The notes: generated from the letters alone by a model not told the origin. Numbered from the stretch's first letter, positions 39,611 to 49,640 are shown. The stretch is DNA of 64,000 bases from Polynucleobacter sp. UB-Tiil-W10 (GCF_018881605.1 NZ_JACVPZ010000001.1:1240001-1304000); one strand, 5' to 3'. Made by a program: numbers and translations.

Positions 39611-40345
39611 ATGGCCTCGATTCGTGTTGCTGACGAACCTGCTTTTGTATTGCACAGTATTCCCTATAAAGAAACCAGCTTAATTCTGGATGTTTTTACT
39701 CGGCAATATGGTCGTATGGCTTTGATTGCTAAGGGTGCAAAACGCCCGCACTCAACCTTAAGACCTGTCTTGCAGCGTTTCCAGCCGCTTCTGGTTTCTT
39801 GGAGTGGTAAATCCGAGCTGCGCACCTTAACAAAGTCGGAGTGGGTAGGCGGCATGCCTTCCTTGGCGGGAGATGCTTTGCTATGTGGTTTTTATCTTAA
39901 CGAGTTACTTGTAAAGTTTTTAGCGCGCGAAGATGATTATGAAAAGCTTTACGATCGCTACGCCGAGACAATTAATGCTCTTTCCAATCTTGAGTTTGAA
40001 TCTAAAGGGTTAGAGGAAATTCTGAGGCCATTTGAGTTATCCCTCCTACAAGAAACGGGTTACGCAGCCGCCTTGGACCGTTGCGTCGAAACTAATGAAG
40101 CACCGCTAGCTCAAGAACAGTACATATACCAACCAGAGCGTGGGGTACGTCCTGTTCAAGTGGATGATCCAGGGCATTGGCCTGTTCTGACGGGTAAATC
40201 CCTTTTATCGATTGCGGTAGGAGATTTTTCTGATCCAGAGACTCTTTTGGAGAGTAAGCAATTAATGCGTTTTCTGCTGGGCTTGCATTTGCAAGATCAG
40301 GTATTAACTACCCGCCAGATTTTGATTGATTTGAAGAAAATCTAG
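39611..40345 (+). CDS. recO: DNA repair protein RecO
   Basis: 244 residues. Helps RecF and RecR load RecA on gapped DNA. The N-terminal OB-fold (residues about 5-80, HSIPYKETSLILDVFTRQYG) and the helical middle domain match RecO; the zinc-binding cysteines of some family members are absent, as in many Proteobacteria. Six bases after era. Confidence 0.93.
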   Translation: MASIRVADEPAFVLHSIPYKETSLILDVFTRQYGRMALIAKGAKRPHSTLRPVLQRFQPLLVSWSGKSELRTLTKSEWVGGMPSLAGDALLCGFYLNELLVKFLAREDDYEKLYDRYAETINALSNLEFESKGLEEILRPFELSLLQETGYAAALDRCVETNEAPLAQEQYIYQPERGVRPVQVDDPGHWPVLTGKSLLSIAVGDFSDPETLLESKQLMRFLLGLHLQDQVLTTRQILIDLKKI

Positions 40346-40357
40346 TAATCTATATCA

Positions 40358-41101
40358 ATGAACAGCCACCTAGCCCTTGAACTGGGTATTAATATTGATC
40401 ACGTCGCCACTTTGCGTAATGCGCGTGGCACGGTGTATCCCGATCCGCTAAAAGCGGCAGTTTTGGCTGAGGAAGCAGGCGCAGATCTCATCACCTTACA
40501 TTTACGGGAAGATCGTCGTCACATTAAAGATGCGGATTTATTGGCTTTGCGTCCACTCATTAAAACCCGCATGAATCTTGAATGCGCAGTCACTCCAGAA
40601 ATGATCAACATTGCTTGCAAGGTAAAACCACATGATGTCTGCCTTGTTCCCGAGAAGCGCGAAGAAGTCACAACCGAGGGCGGTTTAGATGTAACGGGTC
40701 ACTTTGAGGCCGTAAAATCAGCCACGAAACAATTGCAAGATGCTGGTATTCGAGTATCCCTCTTTATTGATCCTGAAGAGAAACAAATTCAGGCAGCTAA
40801 AGAGGTTGGCGCAACAGTAGTGGAGTTGCATACCGGTCGTTATGCTGATTTATCTGGTGCTGCTCAAGTATCCGAATTAGAGCGTATTCGTAAAGCCGCC
40901 ATATTTGGAAAAAGTATTGGCCTGAGGGTCAATGCTGGCCATGGTTTACACGAAGGTAATGTCAAGCCAATTGCCGCCATTACTGAATTATCTGAGCTTA
41001 ATATTGGTCATGCCATTGTTGCTGAGGCTTTATTTAAGGGTTGGCAAAAAGCAATCACTGATATGAAATCCTTAATGATTCAGGGTAGAGAAAACTCTTA
41101 A
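40358..41101 (+). CDS. pdxJ: Pyridoxine 5'-phosphate synthase
   Basis: 247-residue TIM-barrel enzyme closing the pyridine ring of vitamin B6 from 1-deoxy-xylulose phosphate and aminoacetone phosphate. Signature segments are [32 protein letters not shown] and [11 protein letters not shown]. Follows recO in the conserved order. Confidence 0.97.
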   Translation: MNSHLALELGINIDHVATLRNARGTVYPDPLKAAVLAEEAGADLITLHLREDRRHIKDADLLALRPLIKTRMNLECAVTPEMINIACKVKPHDVCLVPEKREEVTTEGGLDVTGHFEAVKSATKQLQDAGIRVSLFIDPEEKQIQAAKEVGATVVELHTGRYADLSGAAQVSELERIRKAAIFGKSIGLRVNAGHGLHEGNVKPIAAITELSELNIGHAIVAEALFKGWQKAITDMKSLMIQGRENS

Positions 41102-41136
41102 GAATTAACTACAGTAAACAGCCATTTAAATAAAAA

Positions 41137-41529
41137 ATGATCATCGGTATCGGCACTGACATTCTGCAGATTGAGCGCTTACAAGCAGCTTACAATCGCA
41201 CCAACGGTCGCTTAGCTGAGAAAATACTTGGTCCCGATGAAATGCTGGTATTCAAGCATCGCCTTTCCAGAAATCATAAACGAGGCATTGCGTTCTTAGC
41301 CACCCGTTTTGCAGCCAAAGAGGCTTTTTCAAAAGCGATTGGGCTTGGCATGAGAATGCCGATGACTTGGCGCTCACTCCAAACCTTAAATGAGCCCAGT
41401 GGCAAGCCGATAACTAGCTACCTCGGGGCATTAGCTCAATTTATGCAAGAGAGAAATTGGGAAGCTCACGTGACGGTAAGCGATGAACAGGATATGGCAA
41501 TTGCACACGTAATTGTCACTCAAAAGTAA
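41137..41529 (+). CDS. acpS: Holo-ACP synthase
   Basis: 130-residue phosphopantetheinyl transferase activating AcpP (32114). Begins [15 protein letters not shown] with the Mg-binding Asp, followed by [17 protein letters not shown]. It is 35 bases after pdxJ. Confidence 0.96.
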   Translation: MIIGIGTDILQIERLQAAYNRTNGRLAEKILGPDEMLVFKHRLSRNHKRGIAFLATRFAAKEAFSKAIGLGMRMPMTWRSLQTLNEPSGKPITSYLGALAQFMQERNWEAHVTVSDEQDMAIAHVIVTQK

Positions 41530-41563
41530 AAGTAAGAAATAAAGAATTTACAAAGAGGAAGAA

Positions 41564-42640
41564 ATGAGTAAAGCGATCATGAGCCCGGGACCAGTTACTT
41601 TAGATGTGGTTGGTCTTGAATTAAATGCTGAGGATCGTCGGCGTATTTTGCATCCACTTACAGGTGGCGTGATTTTGTTTGGTCGAAACTTTACTAATCG
41701 TCAGCAGCTCACCAAATTAACGGCCGCTATTAAGAAGCTGCGTCCCGATGTCCTTATATCTATTGATCATGAGGGCGGAAGAGTGCAGCGCGCCAAGTCC
41801 GATGGTTTTACTCACCTACCCGCAATGCGTAAGCTTGGCGAGCTCTGGGGCGCAAAGAATATATCGAATCACCCAGCCGAATCCGCTGCTATTGCGATGG
41901 CTGCAGCAACTGCTTGTGGTTATGTGCTCGCATCTGAGTTGCGTGCCTGTGGCGTTGACTTCAGTTTTACCCCGGTTCTTGACTTGGATTTTGGTCGTAG
42001 TGGTGTCATTGGAGATAGGTCTTTTAGTCGTGATCCACAAATTGTCTTTGCTTTAGCAAAAAGCCTAAATGAAGGTTTGCGCTTAGCTGGTATGGCGAAC
42101 TGCGGTAAACACTTTCCTGGGCATGGTTGGGCTGAGGCAGATTCTCATGTAGCCATTCCAGTGGATGAGCGTTCTTTAAAAGAAATCTTGAGCGATGATG
42201 CCAAGCCCTATGAGTGGTTAGATCTCAGTTTGGCTTCGGTAATGCCAGCGCACGTGATCTATCCAAAGGTAGATAAGAACCCCGCAGGATTTTCAAAGAT
42301 TTGGCTTCATTCCATTCTGCGTCAAGAATTGGGTTTTGAGGGCGTGATTTTTAGTGACGACCTATCCATGGAGGGTGCCAGCGTAGCAGGATCAGTCGTG
42401 AAGGGCGCTGAAATGGCTTTAGATGCTGGATGTGATGCAGTATTAATCTGCAATCGTCCAGATCTTGCAGATCAGTTGCTTTCTAAGTTAAAAGTAACAA
42501 AAGCCAAACAGGTGGAGTCAGCAACCCGATTAAATCGCCTCATGCCTACTGCTTCTGCAAGCTCATGGGATGCGCTTCAAAGCGAGTCTGAATACCAGCA
42601 TGCCAAGGGCTTGCTGCAAGAGTTGAATTTAATTCAGTAG
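41564..42640 (+). CDS. nagZ: Beta-N-acetylglucosaminidase NagZ
   Basis: 358-residue family 3 glycoside hydrolase that removes GlcNAc from recycled anhydro-muropeptides in the cytoplasm. The catalytic loop KHFPGHGWAEADSH and the nucleophile Asp in FSDDLSMEGA are intact, as is IDHEGGRVQR. It has no signal peptide, consistent with the cytoplasmic role. Last gene of the plus-strand run; the convergent GNAT gene ends seven bases later. Confidence 0.95.
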   Translation: MSKAIMSPGPVTLDVVGLELNAEDRRRILHPLTGGVILFGRNFTNRQQLTKLTAAIKKLRPDVLISIDHEGGRVQRAKSDGFTHLPAMRKLGELWGAKNISNHPAESAAIAMAAATACGYVLASELRACGVDFSFTPVLDLDFGRSGVIGDRSFSRDPQIVFALAKSLNEGLRLAGMANCGKHFPGHGWAEADSHVAIPVDERSLKEILSDDAKPYEWLDLSLASVMPAHVIYPKVDKNPAGFSKIWLHSILRQELGFEGVIFSDDLSMEGASVAGSVVKGAEMALDAGCDAVLICNRPDLADQLLSKLKVTKAKQVESATRLNRLMPTASASSWDALQSESEYQHAKGLLQELNLIQ

Positions 42641-42647
42641 GGCCTGA

Positions 42648-43649
42648 TTAATTCTTTGAAACTCTCGCCCATTCGGAGAGAACAAACTTTTTAATGTCAT
42701 ACCCTTGTGGTCTTGCGCAGACAATCGTTTCTACGTCTACGGACTGATAAATTTTCTGTAGTCTTAGTGAATCGCCCTTCGTTGAAAAATTGGGCATCCA
42801 AGATCCCCAGAAAAATCCAATACTTTCAAGTTCAAGATAGGCATGCGCTGCTGTCTCTTGCTCTATTGGGATATCTAAATAGATGGAAGCAAGATTGAGA
42901 GCCTCCAGCTCTCTGAGCTCATGCATCACTGCAGCGACTAAGTCACTACCAATACGATCAATAGCAATATTTGCAGTTTGAATGCTGGAATTAATCACGG
43001 TATGAAAAGTTGTTTTCCCGCTCGCAGCTATATTAGTGCTCACAATATTGCGTGGCAGATTTAAATCAAGAGCCAGTGATTTAGCGTGTTCCGCATGTTG
43101 AGGCGGCATATAAATAGTGTGTGGGCGATCGTTAAGTGGCAGATAAAAAGCCAACAATGACATCCGAGTATCCGGATGATTTTCTAGGCCTTTCATGGAG
43201 ATGGTTGGTGGTATGTCCCCAATAAATAAACCAGTCTCTTTGGCGTTGAACGCAATCATTTCATGTTGGCTATAAGGATGGTTTGTAACGCACTCTGTCC
43301 AAAATCCAGGTAAAGATAGCTCTTGTGCAATCTCAATACGTTTTTTAGCCATGATTTCGGCAATTTGATGCCCCCTGAAATTGGGATCAACCATCATCTT
43401 GCCGGCCTCTGGAGATACATTGTGTACTCCATCAAAAGTCAGGGCACAATGTCCGATGATTTGGCCGTTGTCTAGTTTTGCAATGACTGAATGCATTAAC
43501 TTGTTCTCGACAATTTCTTCTAATAGTTCAATGTCATACATCGCTGTGTTGGGGTAGCTTTCACCATAACAGCTACGCACGCAGTCGATTAACTGCGGTA
43601 GATCGGCAAGATCAAGTTTGGCAATTTTTGGGGAAATGTCATTGTTCAT
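42648..43649 (-). CDS. GNAT family N-acetyltransferase
   Basis: 333 residues. The N-terminal half is a GNAT domain with the acetyl-CoA loop in VDPNFRGHQIAEIMAKKR (about 88-105). The C-terminal half (180-333) may be a second, degenerate GNAT fold, with ELEALNLASIYLDIP and ELESIGFFWGSWMPNF segments. The substrate is unknown. It stands alone after the efp terminator. Confidence 0.8.
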   Translation of the reverse strand: MNNDISPKIAKLDLADLPQLIDCVRSCYGESYPNTAMYDIELLEEIVENKLMHSVIAKLDNGQIIGHCALTFDGVHNVSPEAGKMMVDPNFRGHQIAEIMAKKRIEIAQELSLPGFWTECVTNHPYSQHEMIAFNAKETGLFIGDIPPTISMKGLENHPDTRMSLLAFYLPLNDRPHTIYMPPQHAEHAKSLALDLNLPRNIVSTNIAASGKTTFHTVINSSIQTANIAIDRIGSDLVAAVMHELRELEALNLASIYLDIPIEQETAAHAYLELESIGFFWGSWMPNFSTKGDSLRLQKIYQSVDVETIVCARPQGYDIKKFVLSEWARVSKN

Positions 43650-43681
43650 GGTTTGGATATTATGAAGGGTAGTCTGAAAAT

Positions 43682-43710
43682 AAAAAAGCCCAGCAATGCC
43701 GGGCTTTTTA
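43682..43710 (-). terminator. Rho-independent terminator of efp
   Basis: Hairpin based on AAAAAGCCC and GGGCTTTTT with an internal GC pairing, 18 bases beyond the efp stop codon on the minus strand. Confidence 0.9.
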
Positions 43711-43727
43711 CGTTTGTAGCAGGCTAA

Positions 43728-44288
43728 TTAGTTAGCGCGGCTACGATATTCACCAGTACGAGTATCGATCTCGATCTTGTCGCCAGTGTTGCAGAACAAA
43801 GGAACTTGCAATTCATAGCCGGTTGCCAATTTTGCGTTCTTCAAAACCTTGCCTGAGCTGGTATCGCCTTTCACTGCTGGTTCTGTGTAAATAATTTCAC
43901 GAACTAACGAGTTTGGCATTGCAACAGAGAGTGCTTTACCTTCGTAGAACACTACTTCACAAGGCATACTTTCTTCGAGGTAGTTCAATGCATCGCCCAT
44001 GAACTCCGCTTCAACTTCATACTGGTTGTATTCTGTATCCATAAATACATACATAGGATCGGCGAAATAAGAATAAGTACATTCTTTCTTGTCGAGGATC
44101 ACAACATCAAACTTGTCATCAGCCTTAAAAACACCTTCGTTCGGTGCGCCGGTTAACAAGTTTTTGAATTTCATTTTCACAACAGAGGAGTTGCGGCCAG
44201 AGCGGCTGTATTCGGCTTTTAAAACGACCATGGCATCAGTGCCGATCATTACTACGTTACCAACGCGGAGTTCTTGTGCTGTTTTCAT
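43728..44288 (-). CDS. efp: Elongation factor P (arginine type)
   Basis: 186-residue three-domain factor that relieves ribosome stalling at polyproline. The tip of the domain I loop reads SRSGRNSSV, with Arg32 in place of the Lys34 used by E. coli EF-P. Arg32 is the residue rhamnosylated by EarP in Pseudomonas and Neisseria, and earP lies just upstream on the same strand (44376). [13 protein letters not shown] and the domain [14 protein letters not shown] end are canonical. Confidence 0.97.
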   Translation of the reverse strand: MKTAQELRVGNVVMIGTDAMVVLKAEYSRSGRNSSVVKMKFKNLLTGAPNEGVFKADDKFDVVILDKKECTYSYFADPMYVFMDTEYNQYEVEAEFMGDALNYLEESMPCEVVFYEGKALSVAMPNSLVREIIYTEPAVKGDTSSGKVLKNAKLATGYELQVPLFCNTGDKIEIDTRTGEYRSRAN

Positions 44289-44375
44289 CTTGCTGTTCCT
44301 GGGGGCAGAGCTATTTTTCTGCAGTTTTTATCAAAAACAAGATTGTAACCGCCCGCAAGCCTTTATTGCTTGGGA

Positions 44376-45446
44376 TTAGGCGACAAAGTGGATTAAACGC
44401 GCTGGCAAGCCACCATCGGCTTGTTTTTCGAGTAAATGAGCCCGCCACTGCTTGGCATGTGCTTTCCAACGGCTTAAGTCTCCAAACCATTCGCTGGGCA
44501 TTGCCCAGGTCATGGCGGCAATCGTAGCCAGCCTTAATTCTTGGCTAACTTCTTCAAGATACAAGTCCAGAAAAGCGGCTAATTTCACTTCATGGGCACG
44601 ATCTTCTTGCGGATAGATATGCCAAATAAATGGTTTGCCAGCAAGCTGAGCTCGCACAAAAGAATCTTCTCCGCGCACAATATTAAAGTCGCATTGTGAT
44701 AGCACCCAGTCATATTCATCCTGTGAAATAAATGGTATGGATAGCAATTGCAGATTCGCTGGCAACGAGATTGGTTGCTCACCGTAAAGGTTTAATTGTT
44801 CAGCATGACCATGAGCAAGTAGGACGTCGACATTCTCGCCAAGGCTAGCTAAGTTAGCCAGCCATTTTTTGAGAGGAGCTCCTGGGTAGCAAAAAACACT
44901 GATCCGCTTTGCGTCCTGTCGTAACTGAGACCAGGTAGCTTTCAGATCTTTAGGAATTTTTTCTTCCACGAGATGACCTTCTGCTGGGATGGGGTCAAGC
45001 AATAGTCCGCCCACCTCATCTTGAAAGCCAGGAAAGAAAAAATACTTCGGAATACCGTGTGACTGGGGTGAGGCCTTGCCATGAAACTCAGCCACCCAAG
45101 GTTCCGCACTTAAATACTCTAAGTTCACAATGATAGGTTTGATAGGTGCGATAAAGAGGCCGGCCAAATAGCGCTCAGGTAATTCGCAACCAAAAGCTTC
45201 AATCACAACATCTGGCATTTGCACTGGGTGCCGAGCATTGGTGTGACTGGATTCCCATGGCTGGAGGTCAATTCTTTGTTTAATGGATTGTTCCACCCCA
45301 GAAGCGAGTAAATTGAGGGTTGGTAGGTCATCGCAAAAAATACGGACCTCTTGCCCATGAATGCTTGATAAGCTTCGGGCTAGACGCCAGCAAACACCGG
45401 CATCACCATAGTTATCAACGATTTGGCAGAAAATATCCCAACGCAT
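44376..45446 (-). CDS. earP: EF-P arginine 32 rhamnosyltransferase EarP
   Basis: 356-residue GT-B fold glycosyltransferase that attaches rhamnose from dTDP-rhamnose to Arg32 of EF-P. The family start [20 protein letters not shown] (with the DNYGD catalytic aspartate region) and the C-terminal nucleotide-sugar-binding [20 protein letters not shown] are present. It is 87 bases upstream of its target gene efp. Its start codon overlaps the divergent uvrC start codon by two bases. Confidence 0.95.
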   Translation of the reverse strand: MRWDIFCQIVDNYGDAGVCWRLARSLSSIHGQEVRIFCDDLPTLNLLASGVEQSIKQRIDLQPWESSHTNARHPVQMPDVVIEAFGCELPERYLAGLFIAPIKPIIVNLEYLSAEPWVAEFHGKASPQSHGIPKYFFFPGFQDEVGGLLLDPIPAEGHLVEEKIPKDLKATWSQLRQDAKRISVFCYPGAPLKKWLANLASLGENVDVLLAHGHAEQLNLYGEQPISLPANLQLLSIPFISQDEYDWVLSQCDFNIVRGEDSFVRAQLAGKPFIWHIYPQEDRAHEVKLAAFLDLYLEEVSQELRLATIAAMTWAMPSEWFGDLSRWKAHAKQWRAHLLEKQADGGLPARLIHFVA

Positions 45447-47355
45447 GAGTAAATCGCTTTTCGAAACCCTTCAGCAGGATGTTAAACGGCTACCCGGATT
45501 GCCGGGGGTATATCGCTTTTTTGATGAAGCGGGACATATTCTGTATGTGGGCAAAGCTCGTAACCTTAAAAAGCGTGTCTCTAGTTATTTTCAGCGCACT
45601 CAGTTATCACCGCGTATTGAGCTGATGGTGAGCAAAATTGCTCGCTATGAGACTACGGTAACACGGACTGAAACTGAAGCCCTCATTCTAGAGAACAATC
45701 TCATTAAAGAGTTAGCTCCGCCATTCAATATTTTATTTAGAGACGATAAGTCATATCCCTATGTCATGTTGACGGGGCATCAGTTTCCAAGATTGGCTTC
45801 TTATCGCGGCAAGGTGGACAAGCGTAACCATTACTTTGGACCATTCCCCAATAGCTGGGCGGTGCGTAATAGTGTGCAGATCCTTCAGAAGGTATTTCGT
45901 CTGAGAACTTGTGAAGATTCTGTTTTCAAGAATCGCAGTCGTCCTTGTCTCTTGCATCAGATTCATCGTTGTAGCGCCCCTTGTGTTGGCCGTCTGAGCG
46001 TTGAACAGTATGGGCAAGATGTTGCTCAAGCAACCCGTTTTTTAAAGGGCGATCATAGTCAAGTGTTATCAGAGCTTGAAAAAGAAATGCACAAGCATAG
46101 CGAGTCGATGGAGTTTGAGATGGCGGCAGTGATGCGCGATCGCATCGCAGACCTATCAAGTGTTTTGCAGCAGCAAGCAATGGATACAGTGGCGGAGGGT
46201 GAGGGTGATGTAGACATCATCGCCGTTGCGCAAATGGAAGGTATGGTTTGTGTCAATCTGGCAATGGTACGTGGTGGACGTCACTTGGGGGATAGGGCTT
46301 ATTTCCCTAAGGGATTGCGGACTACCTCAGGCGAGCTGCCGCCCCCCACAGAAATTTTAGAGGCCTTTATTGCGCAGCATTATTTGGAAGAGCATGTTGA
46401 TGAGACAACTGCAAACTTAATTCCGCCGGTATTGGTTTTAAATCATGCCCTGCAATCAGCTAGCGATGATCTTACTCAGTTGAATGAATCCCCACCTGAA
46501 GATTTGCATGAATTACTCAATGCACAAGCTGGTAGAAAAATTACCTTTTTGCATCAGCCTCAAGGGCAAAGGCGTCACTGGCTTGCGATGGCAGAAGGTA
46601 ATGCCAAAATTGCTTTGACTAAGCGTTTAGTTGAGACTGGTGGACAGTTGGCGAGAGCGCGTGCATTGGCCGATGTCTTAAGTCTTGAATTAGAAAGTCT
46701 TGAGCAGTTAAGAATTGAATGTTTTGATATTAGTCACACCTCTGGTGAAGCAACGCAAGCATCTTGTGTGGTCTACGCAAACAATGCCATGCAATCGAGC
46801 GAGTATCGACGTTTCAATATTAATGGCATTACTCCAGGTGATGACTATGCCGCCATGCGACAAGTGCTGCATAGACGTTACGCTAATTTTCAAGAACTGC
46901 CTCTAGAAAAAATACCGCAGGTGATTTTGATTGATGGCGGCAAAGGTCAAGTAGAGATGGCTCGTCAAGTATTGACCGAGTTTGGAATGGATGTCGGATT
47001 GATTGTTGGTGTGGCGAAGGGTGAGGGGCGCAAGGTGGGTCTAGAAACCTTGATCTTTGCTAACGGTCGACCAGCCCTTGAGCTCGGTATTGATAGTGCG
47101 GCCTTATTGTTGGTAGCCCAGATACGAGATGAGGCTCATCGCTTTGCTATTACAGGCATGCGTGCTAAGCGCGCCAAGGCAAGAACGATTTCACGATTAG
47201 AGGAGATTGAGGGAATCGGTGCCAAGCGTCGTCAAAAGTTACTGGCTCGTTTTGGCGGGCTAAAAGGTGTTGCCAATGCCAGTATTGAGGAAATCGCAAG
47301 TGTAGAAGGCGTCTCTTTAACGCTTGCTGAGCAGATATATCGCCAGCTCCACTAG
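45445..47355 (+). CDS. uvrC: Excinuclease ABC subunit C
   Basis: 636-residue nuclease of nucleotide excision repair. The N-terminal GIY-YIG domain ([19 protein letters not shown], about 18-36), a UVR motif ([24 protein letters not shown] region, near residue 215), the RNase H-like endonuclease domain with [10 protein letters not shown] and [10 protein letters not shown], and C-terminal helix-hairpin-helix repeats ([11 protein letters not shown]) are all present. The ATG has no Shine-Dalgarno sequence, and it overlaps the earP start codon. Confidence 0.95.
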   Translation: MSKSLFETLQQDVKRLPGLPGVYRFFDEAGHILYVGKARNLKKRVSSYFQRTQLSPRIELMVSKIARYETTVTRTETEALILENNLIKELAPPFNILFRDDKSYPYVMLTGHQFPRLASYRGKVDKRNHYFGPFPNSWAVRNSVQILQKVFRLRTCEDSVFKNRSRPCLLHQIHRCSAPCVGRLSVEQYGQDVAQATRFLKGDHSQVLSELEKEMHKHSESMEFEMAAVMRDRIADLSSVLQQQAMDTVAEGEGDVDIIAVAQMEGMVCVNLAMVRGGRHLGDRAYFPKGLRTTSGELPPPTEILEAFIAQHYLEEHVDETTANLIPPVLVLNHALQSASDDLTQLNESPPEDLHELLNAQAGRKITFLHQPQGQRRHWLAMAEGNAKIALTKRLVETGGQLARARALADVLSLELESLEQLRIECFDISHTSGEATQASCVVYANNAMQSSEYRRFNINGITPGDDYAAMRQVLHRRYANFQELPLEKIPQVILIDGGKGQVEMARQVLTEFGMDVGLIVGVAKGEGRKVGLETLIFANGRPALELGIDSAALLLVAQIRDEAHRFAITGMRAKRAKARTISRLEEIEGIGAKRRQKLLARFGGLKGVANASIEEIASVEGVSLTLAEQIYRQLH

Positions 47356-47388
47356 GAGCATTGACCGTTCTTGGTTTATGCTTATCCA

Positions 47389-47964
47389 ATGCCATTCAAT
47401 TTACCAATTGCCCTGACCTGGTTGCGCGTTGCAGCCATACCGCTTTTGGTAGCAGTCTTTTATCTTCCCAGTGCCTGGCTCACCCCGTTTGATAAGAATC
47501 TAATTGCAGCAATCATCTTCATCTCCGCTGCTATTACGGATTGGTTGGATGGTTTTCTAGCACGTCGCCTAAAACAAGAATCTGCATTTGGACAGTTTTT
47601 AGATCCTGTCGCAGACAAGCTCATTGTTGCTGCTGCATTATTAGTTTTATTAAATATGGACCGCGTACAGGTTTGGGTTGCGCTCATTATTATTGGTCGT
47701 GAGATCACAATCTCTGCCTTGAGAGAGTGGATGGCGTTATTGGGTGCGGGAAAAAGCGTGGCAGTTCACATGGTTGGCAAACTCAAAACAACTGCCCAGC
47801 TAGTAGCCATTCCATTTTTACTGCTAAATGACACCTTATTTGGCTGGCTAAATTGCGCACAAGTAGGCACCTGGTTAATTTGGATTGCTTCATTTTTAAC
47901 GCTTTGGTCGATGTTCTATTACATGAAAAAGGCCTTGCCGCAGATCGCTGGAAAAATCGACTAA
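47389..47964 (+). CDS. pgsA: CDP-diacylglycerol--glycerol-3-phosphate 3-phosphatidyltransferase
   Basis: 191-residue inner-membrane enzyme for phosphatidylglycerol synthesis. The CDP-alcohol phosphotransferase motif occurs as DWLDGFLARRL followed by SAFGQFLDPVADK, giving the D..DG..AR..G..D..D pattern. Four or five membrane helices. ATG 47389 fits the family start better than TTG 47371. Follows uvrC by 33 bases, a common pairing in Proteobacteria. Confidence 0.94.
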   Translation: MPFNLPIALTWLRVAAIPLLVAVFYLPSAWLTPFDKNLIAAIIFISAAITDWLDGFLARRLKQESAFGQFLDPVADKLIVAAALLVLLNMDRVQVWVALIIIGREITISALREWMALLGAGKSVAVHMVGKLKTTAQLVAIPFLLLNDTLFGWLNCAQVGTWLIWIASFLTLWSMFYYMKKALPQIAGKID

Positions 47965-48080
47965 GCGTCATAAAGCCCAGCCAGTTAAGACTTATTGGGT
48001 AATTTAATTCCCTTGCCTCTGAGGTTTTGTAAGGAATAATGCTTTCTTGGAGATTGTTTGTTAAACTATCGCCCTGTTAT

Positions 48081-48156
48081 GCGGGAATAGCTCAGCTGGT
48101 AGAGCGATACCTTGCCAAGGTATAGGTCGGGAGTTCGAACCTCCTTTCCCGCTCCA
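48081..48156 (+). tRNA. tRNA-Gly (GCC)
   Basis: A 76-base cloverleaf with acceptor stem GCGGGAA/TTCCCGC, D arm AGCTCAGCTGGTAGAGC, anticodon loop CTTGCCAAG with anticodon GCC, T arm GGGAGTTCGAACCTCC, discriminator T and encoded CCA. Confidence 0.97.
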
Positions 48157-48162
48157 AGTTCG

Positions 48163-48192
48163 ATGGGAAGCCCTCAAAAGCTTCCCATTTTT
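48163..48192 (+). terminator. Terminator hairpin between tRNA-Gly and tRNA-Cys
   Basis: Nine-base-pair stem ATGGGAAGC (48163-48171) with GCTTCCCAT (48180-48188), then TTTT, seven bases after tRNA-Gly and fourteen before tRNA-Cys. Confidence 0.8.
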
Positions 48193-48205
48193 GATTCAAG
48201 AGTAT

Positions 48206-48279
48206 GGCGCGTTGGCCGAGTGGTTAGGCAGGAGCCTGCAAAGCTTCGTACGGGGGTTCGATTCCCTCACGCGCCTCCA
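48206..48279 (+). tRNA. tRNA-Cys (GCA)
   Basis: A 74-base cloverleaf with acceptor GGCGCGT/ACGCGCC, anticodon stem GGAGC/GCTTC with one G-U pair, loop CTGCAAA giving anticodon GCA, T arm GGGGGTTCGATTCCCTC and encoded CCA. Compares well with E. coli tRNA-Cys. Confidence 0.96.
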
Positions 48280-48289
48280 GTAATTTGTC

Positions 48290-48317
48290 TTGACGAAATA
48301 GGTGCATCACCTAAAAT
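48290..48317 (+). promoter_or_regulatory. Sigma-70 promoter of the lipoprotein gene at 48373
   Basis: TTGACG (48290-48295), a 16-base spacer, then TAAAAT (48312-48317): five of six consensus bases in each box. Transcription would start near 48324, about 50 bases before the ATG. Confidence 0.7.
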
Positions 48318-48372
48318 ACTTTTAACTAATGGAAGTAAAAAGTATCAACCACCTTAATCAACTAGAACATAC

Positions 48373-48834
48373 ATGATCACAATCCAAACTCTGAAAGTCA
48401 GCACCCTTGCATTGTTTTTAGCAGCACTGTTGGGCGCGTGCGCAAGTTCTGGTGATTCTCCCTCCGGATCTCCACAAGAGATTCAGGAAGTTCAAACGCA
48501 GTTATTGGGTGATATGTTGTTGCCACAAGGCGCGCGTTTGAATGGCGCTGATTCCATCATTATTGGTCGCGGTAATGAATGGGTTGGTAGGGCGGTTGTG
48601 AATGCACTTCAAGGTGCAACAGATGTCTATGCATTTTTCCAATCTGAATATCCTAAAGGTGGTTGGACGACTGTGACTGCGGTTAAAGCTAAAACTAGCA
48701 TCTTGGTGTTTACAAAAAACGATAGGACGGCGACGATTGAAGTGGTTGACGGTTCATTGGGTGGACCTAAATCCATCATCATCATTACCTCATCGCCAAA
48801 GAATGCAAATGTGCTTGCTCCAACTCGCAAGTAA
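48373..48834 (+). CDS. Putative lipoprotein
   Basis: 153 residues with a lipoprotein signal peptide (hydrophobic ALFLAALLGAC, lipobox Cys at about residue 23), followed by a small globular domain with alternating strands (SIIIGRGNEWVGRAV, YAFFQSEYPKGGWTTV, IIIITSSP). I do not recognise the family. It has its own promoter at 48290 and terminator at 48860. Localisation to the outer or inner membrane is likely but undecided. Confidence 0.8.
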   Translation: MITIQTLKVSTLALFLAALLGACASSGDSPSGSPQEIQEVQTQLLGDMLLPQGARLNGADSIIIGRGNEWVGRAVVNALQGATDVYAFFQSEYPKGGWTTVTAVKAKTSILVFTKNDRTATIEVVDGSLGGPKSIIIITSSPKNANVLAPTRK

Positions 48835-48859
48835 TGAGATGAAGTAACGCGGTAAATAA

Positions 48860-48885
48860 AAAAGGCCTCTAATAAGAGGCCTTTT
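48860..48885. terminator. Bidirectional terminator between the lipoprotein gene and lexA
   Basis: Eleven-base-pair stem AAAAGGCCTCT/AGAGGCCTTTT with an AATA loop. A- and T-tracts on both sides let it serve both convergent genes. Confidence 0.9.
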
Positions 48886-48903
48886 GCTTTGGGGGTCTAT
48901 AGC

Positions 48904-49623
48904 TTACAGGCCTTCAGCCCGGATGAGGCCAACTGCTTGACCTTCAATGGCAAAGTTGGGTTGACGATCATCGACCAAGATATTTTTGAAGTCTGGGTTC
49001 TCTGCTTGAAGTTCAATGACCATACCATTAGCCGTTTTCTTCTGTTGCCAACGTTTTACTGTGACTTCGTCATCTAGGCGAGCAACTACGATGTCACCAT
49101 TGCGAACTTCAGTTGTTTTTCTCACTGCCAAATAGTCACCATCCAAAATACCCGCATCGCGCATGCTCATCCCTTTTACTTTTAATAAGTAATCGGCACC
49201 CTTGCTAAATAAACTTGGATCAATCGGAACATGTTTCTCAATATGCTCCACTGCCATGATTGGTGAGCCCGCAGCAACACGCCCAATTAATGGCAGTGTG
49301 AGTTGTTGTAACGCGCCTGATGGCAAGGACAACTGGCGATATTTATTGCTGTTGTGGGATTGATTAAATCTTTGTGGAATTCGAATGCCGCGTGAAGTGC
49401 CAGGTGTTAATTCGATGTATCCCTTTTTTGCTAATGCTCGAAGATGTTCTTCCGCTGCATTGGCAGAGGCAAATCCCAGCTGTGTAGCAATCTCAGCGCG
49501 GGTGGGCGGCAGACCGCTCTCATCGATGGCCTTGGTAATCAACTCCAAAATCTCATTCTGACGTGGAGTGAGCTTGGGGAGGGCAGTCAGCTCCTCCGGA
49601 AAATCGACTGTGTTTATGTCCAT
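48904..49623 (-). CDS. lexA: LexA SOS repressor
   Basis: 239 residues, longer than E. coli LexA (202). Winged-helix DNA-binding domain (about 17-85, [12 protein letters not shown] with [13 protein letters not shown]), then the self-cleavage domain: Ala118-Gly119 cleavage site in RVAAGSP, S153 in GMSMRDAGI and K190 in DEVTVKRW. About 16 extra residues precede the usual start. The ATG 49623 has no ribosome site, and the SOS operator ends just upstream of it, so the mRNA may be leaderless. Confidence 0.95.
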   Translation of the reverse strand: MDINTVDFPEELTALPKLTPRQNEILELITKAIDESGLPPTRAEIATQLGFASANAAEEHLRALAKKGYIELTPGTSRGIRIPQRFNQSHNSNKYRQLSLPSGALQQLTLPLIGRVAAGSPIMAVEHIEKHVPIDPSLFSKGADYLLKVKGMSMRDAGILDGDYLAVRKTTEVRNGDIVVARLDDEVTVKRWQQKKTANGMVIELQAENPDFKNILVDDRQPNFAIEGQAVGLIRAEGL

Positions 49624-49624
49624 A

Positions 49625-49640
49625 CTGGGATTGTATACAG
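49625..49640. promoter_or_regulatory. LexA operator (SOS box) overlapping the lexA promoter
   Basis: CTG, ten bases, CAG: the exact LexA consensus spacing (CTGGGATTGTATACAG on the plus strand). It ends one base from the lexA start codon. On the minus strand a TACAAT -10 box lies inside it, with TTGATC 17 bases upstream, so LexA binding would block RNA polymerase directly. Confidence 0.88.

Noticed and set aside
48112..48357. 81-codon plus-strand frame across the two tRNA genes
   Set aside because: It is entirely explained by tRNA-Gly, the hairpin and tRNA-Cys.
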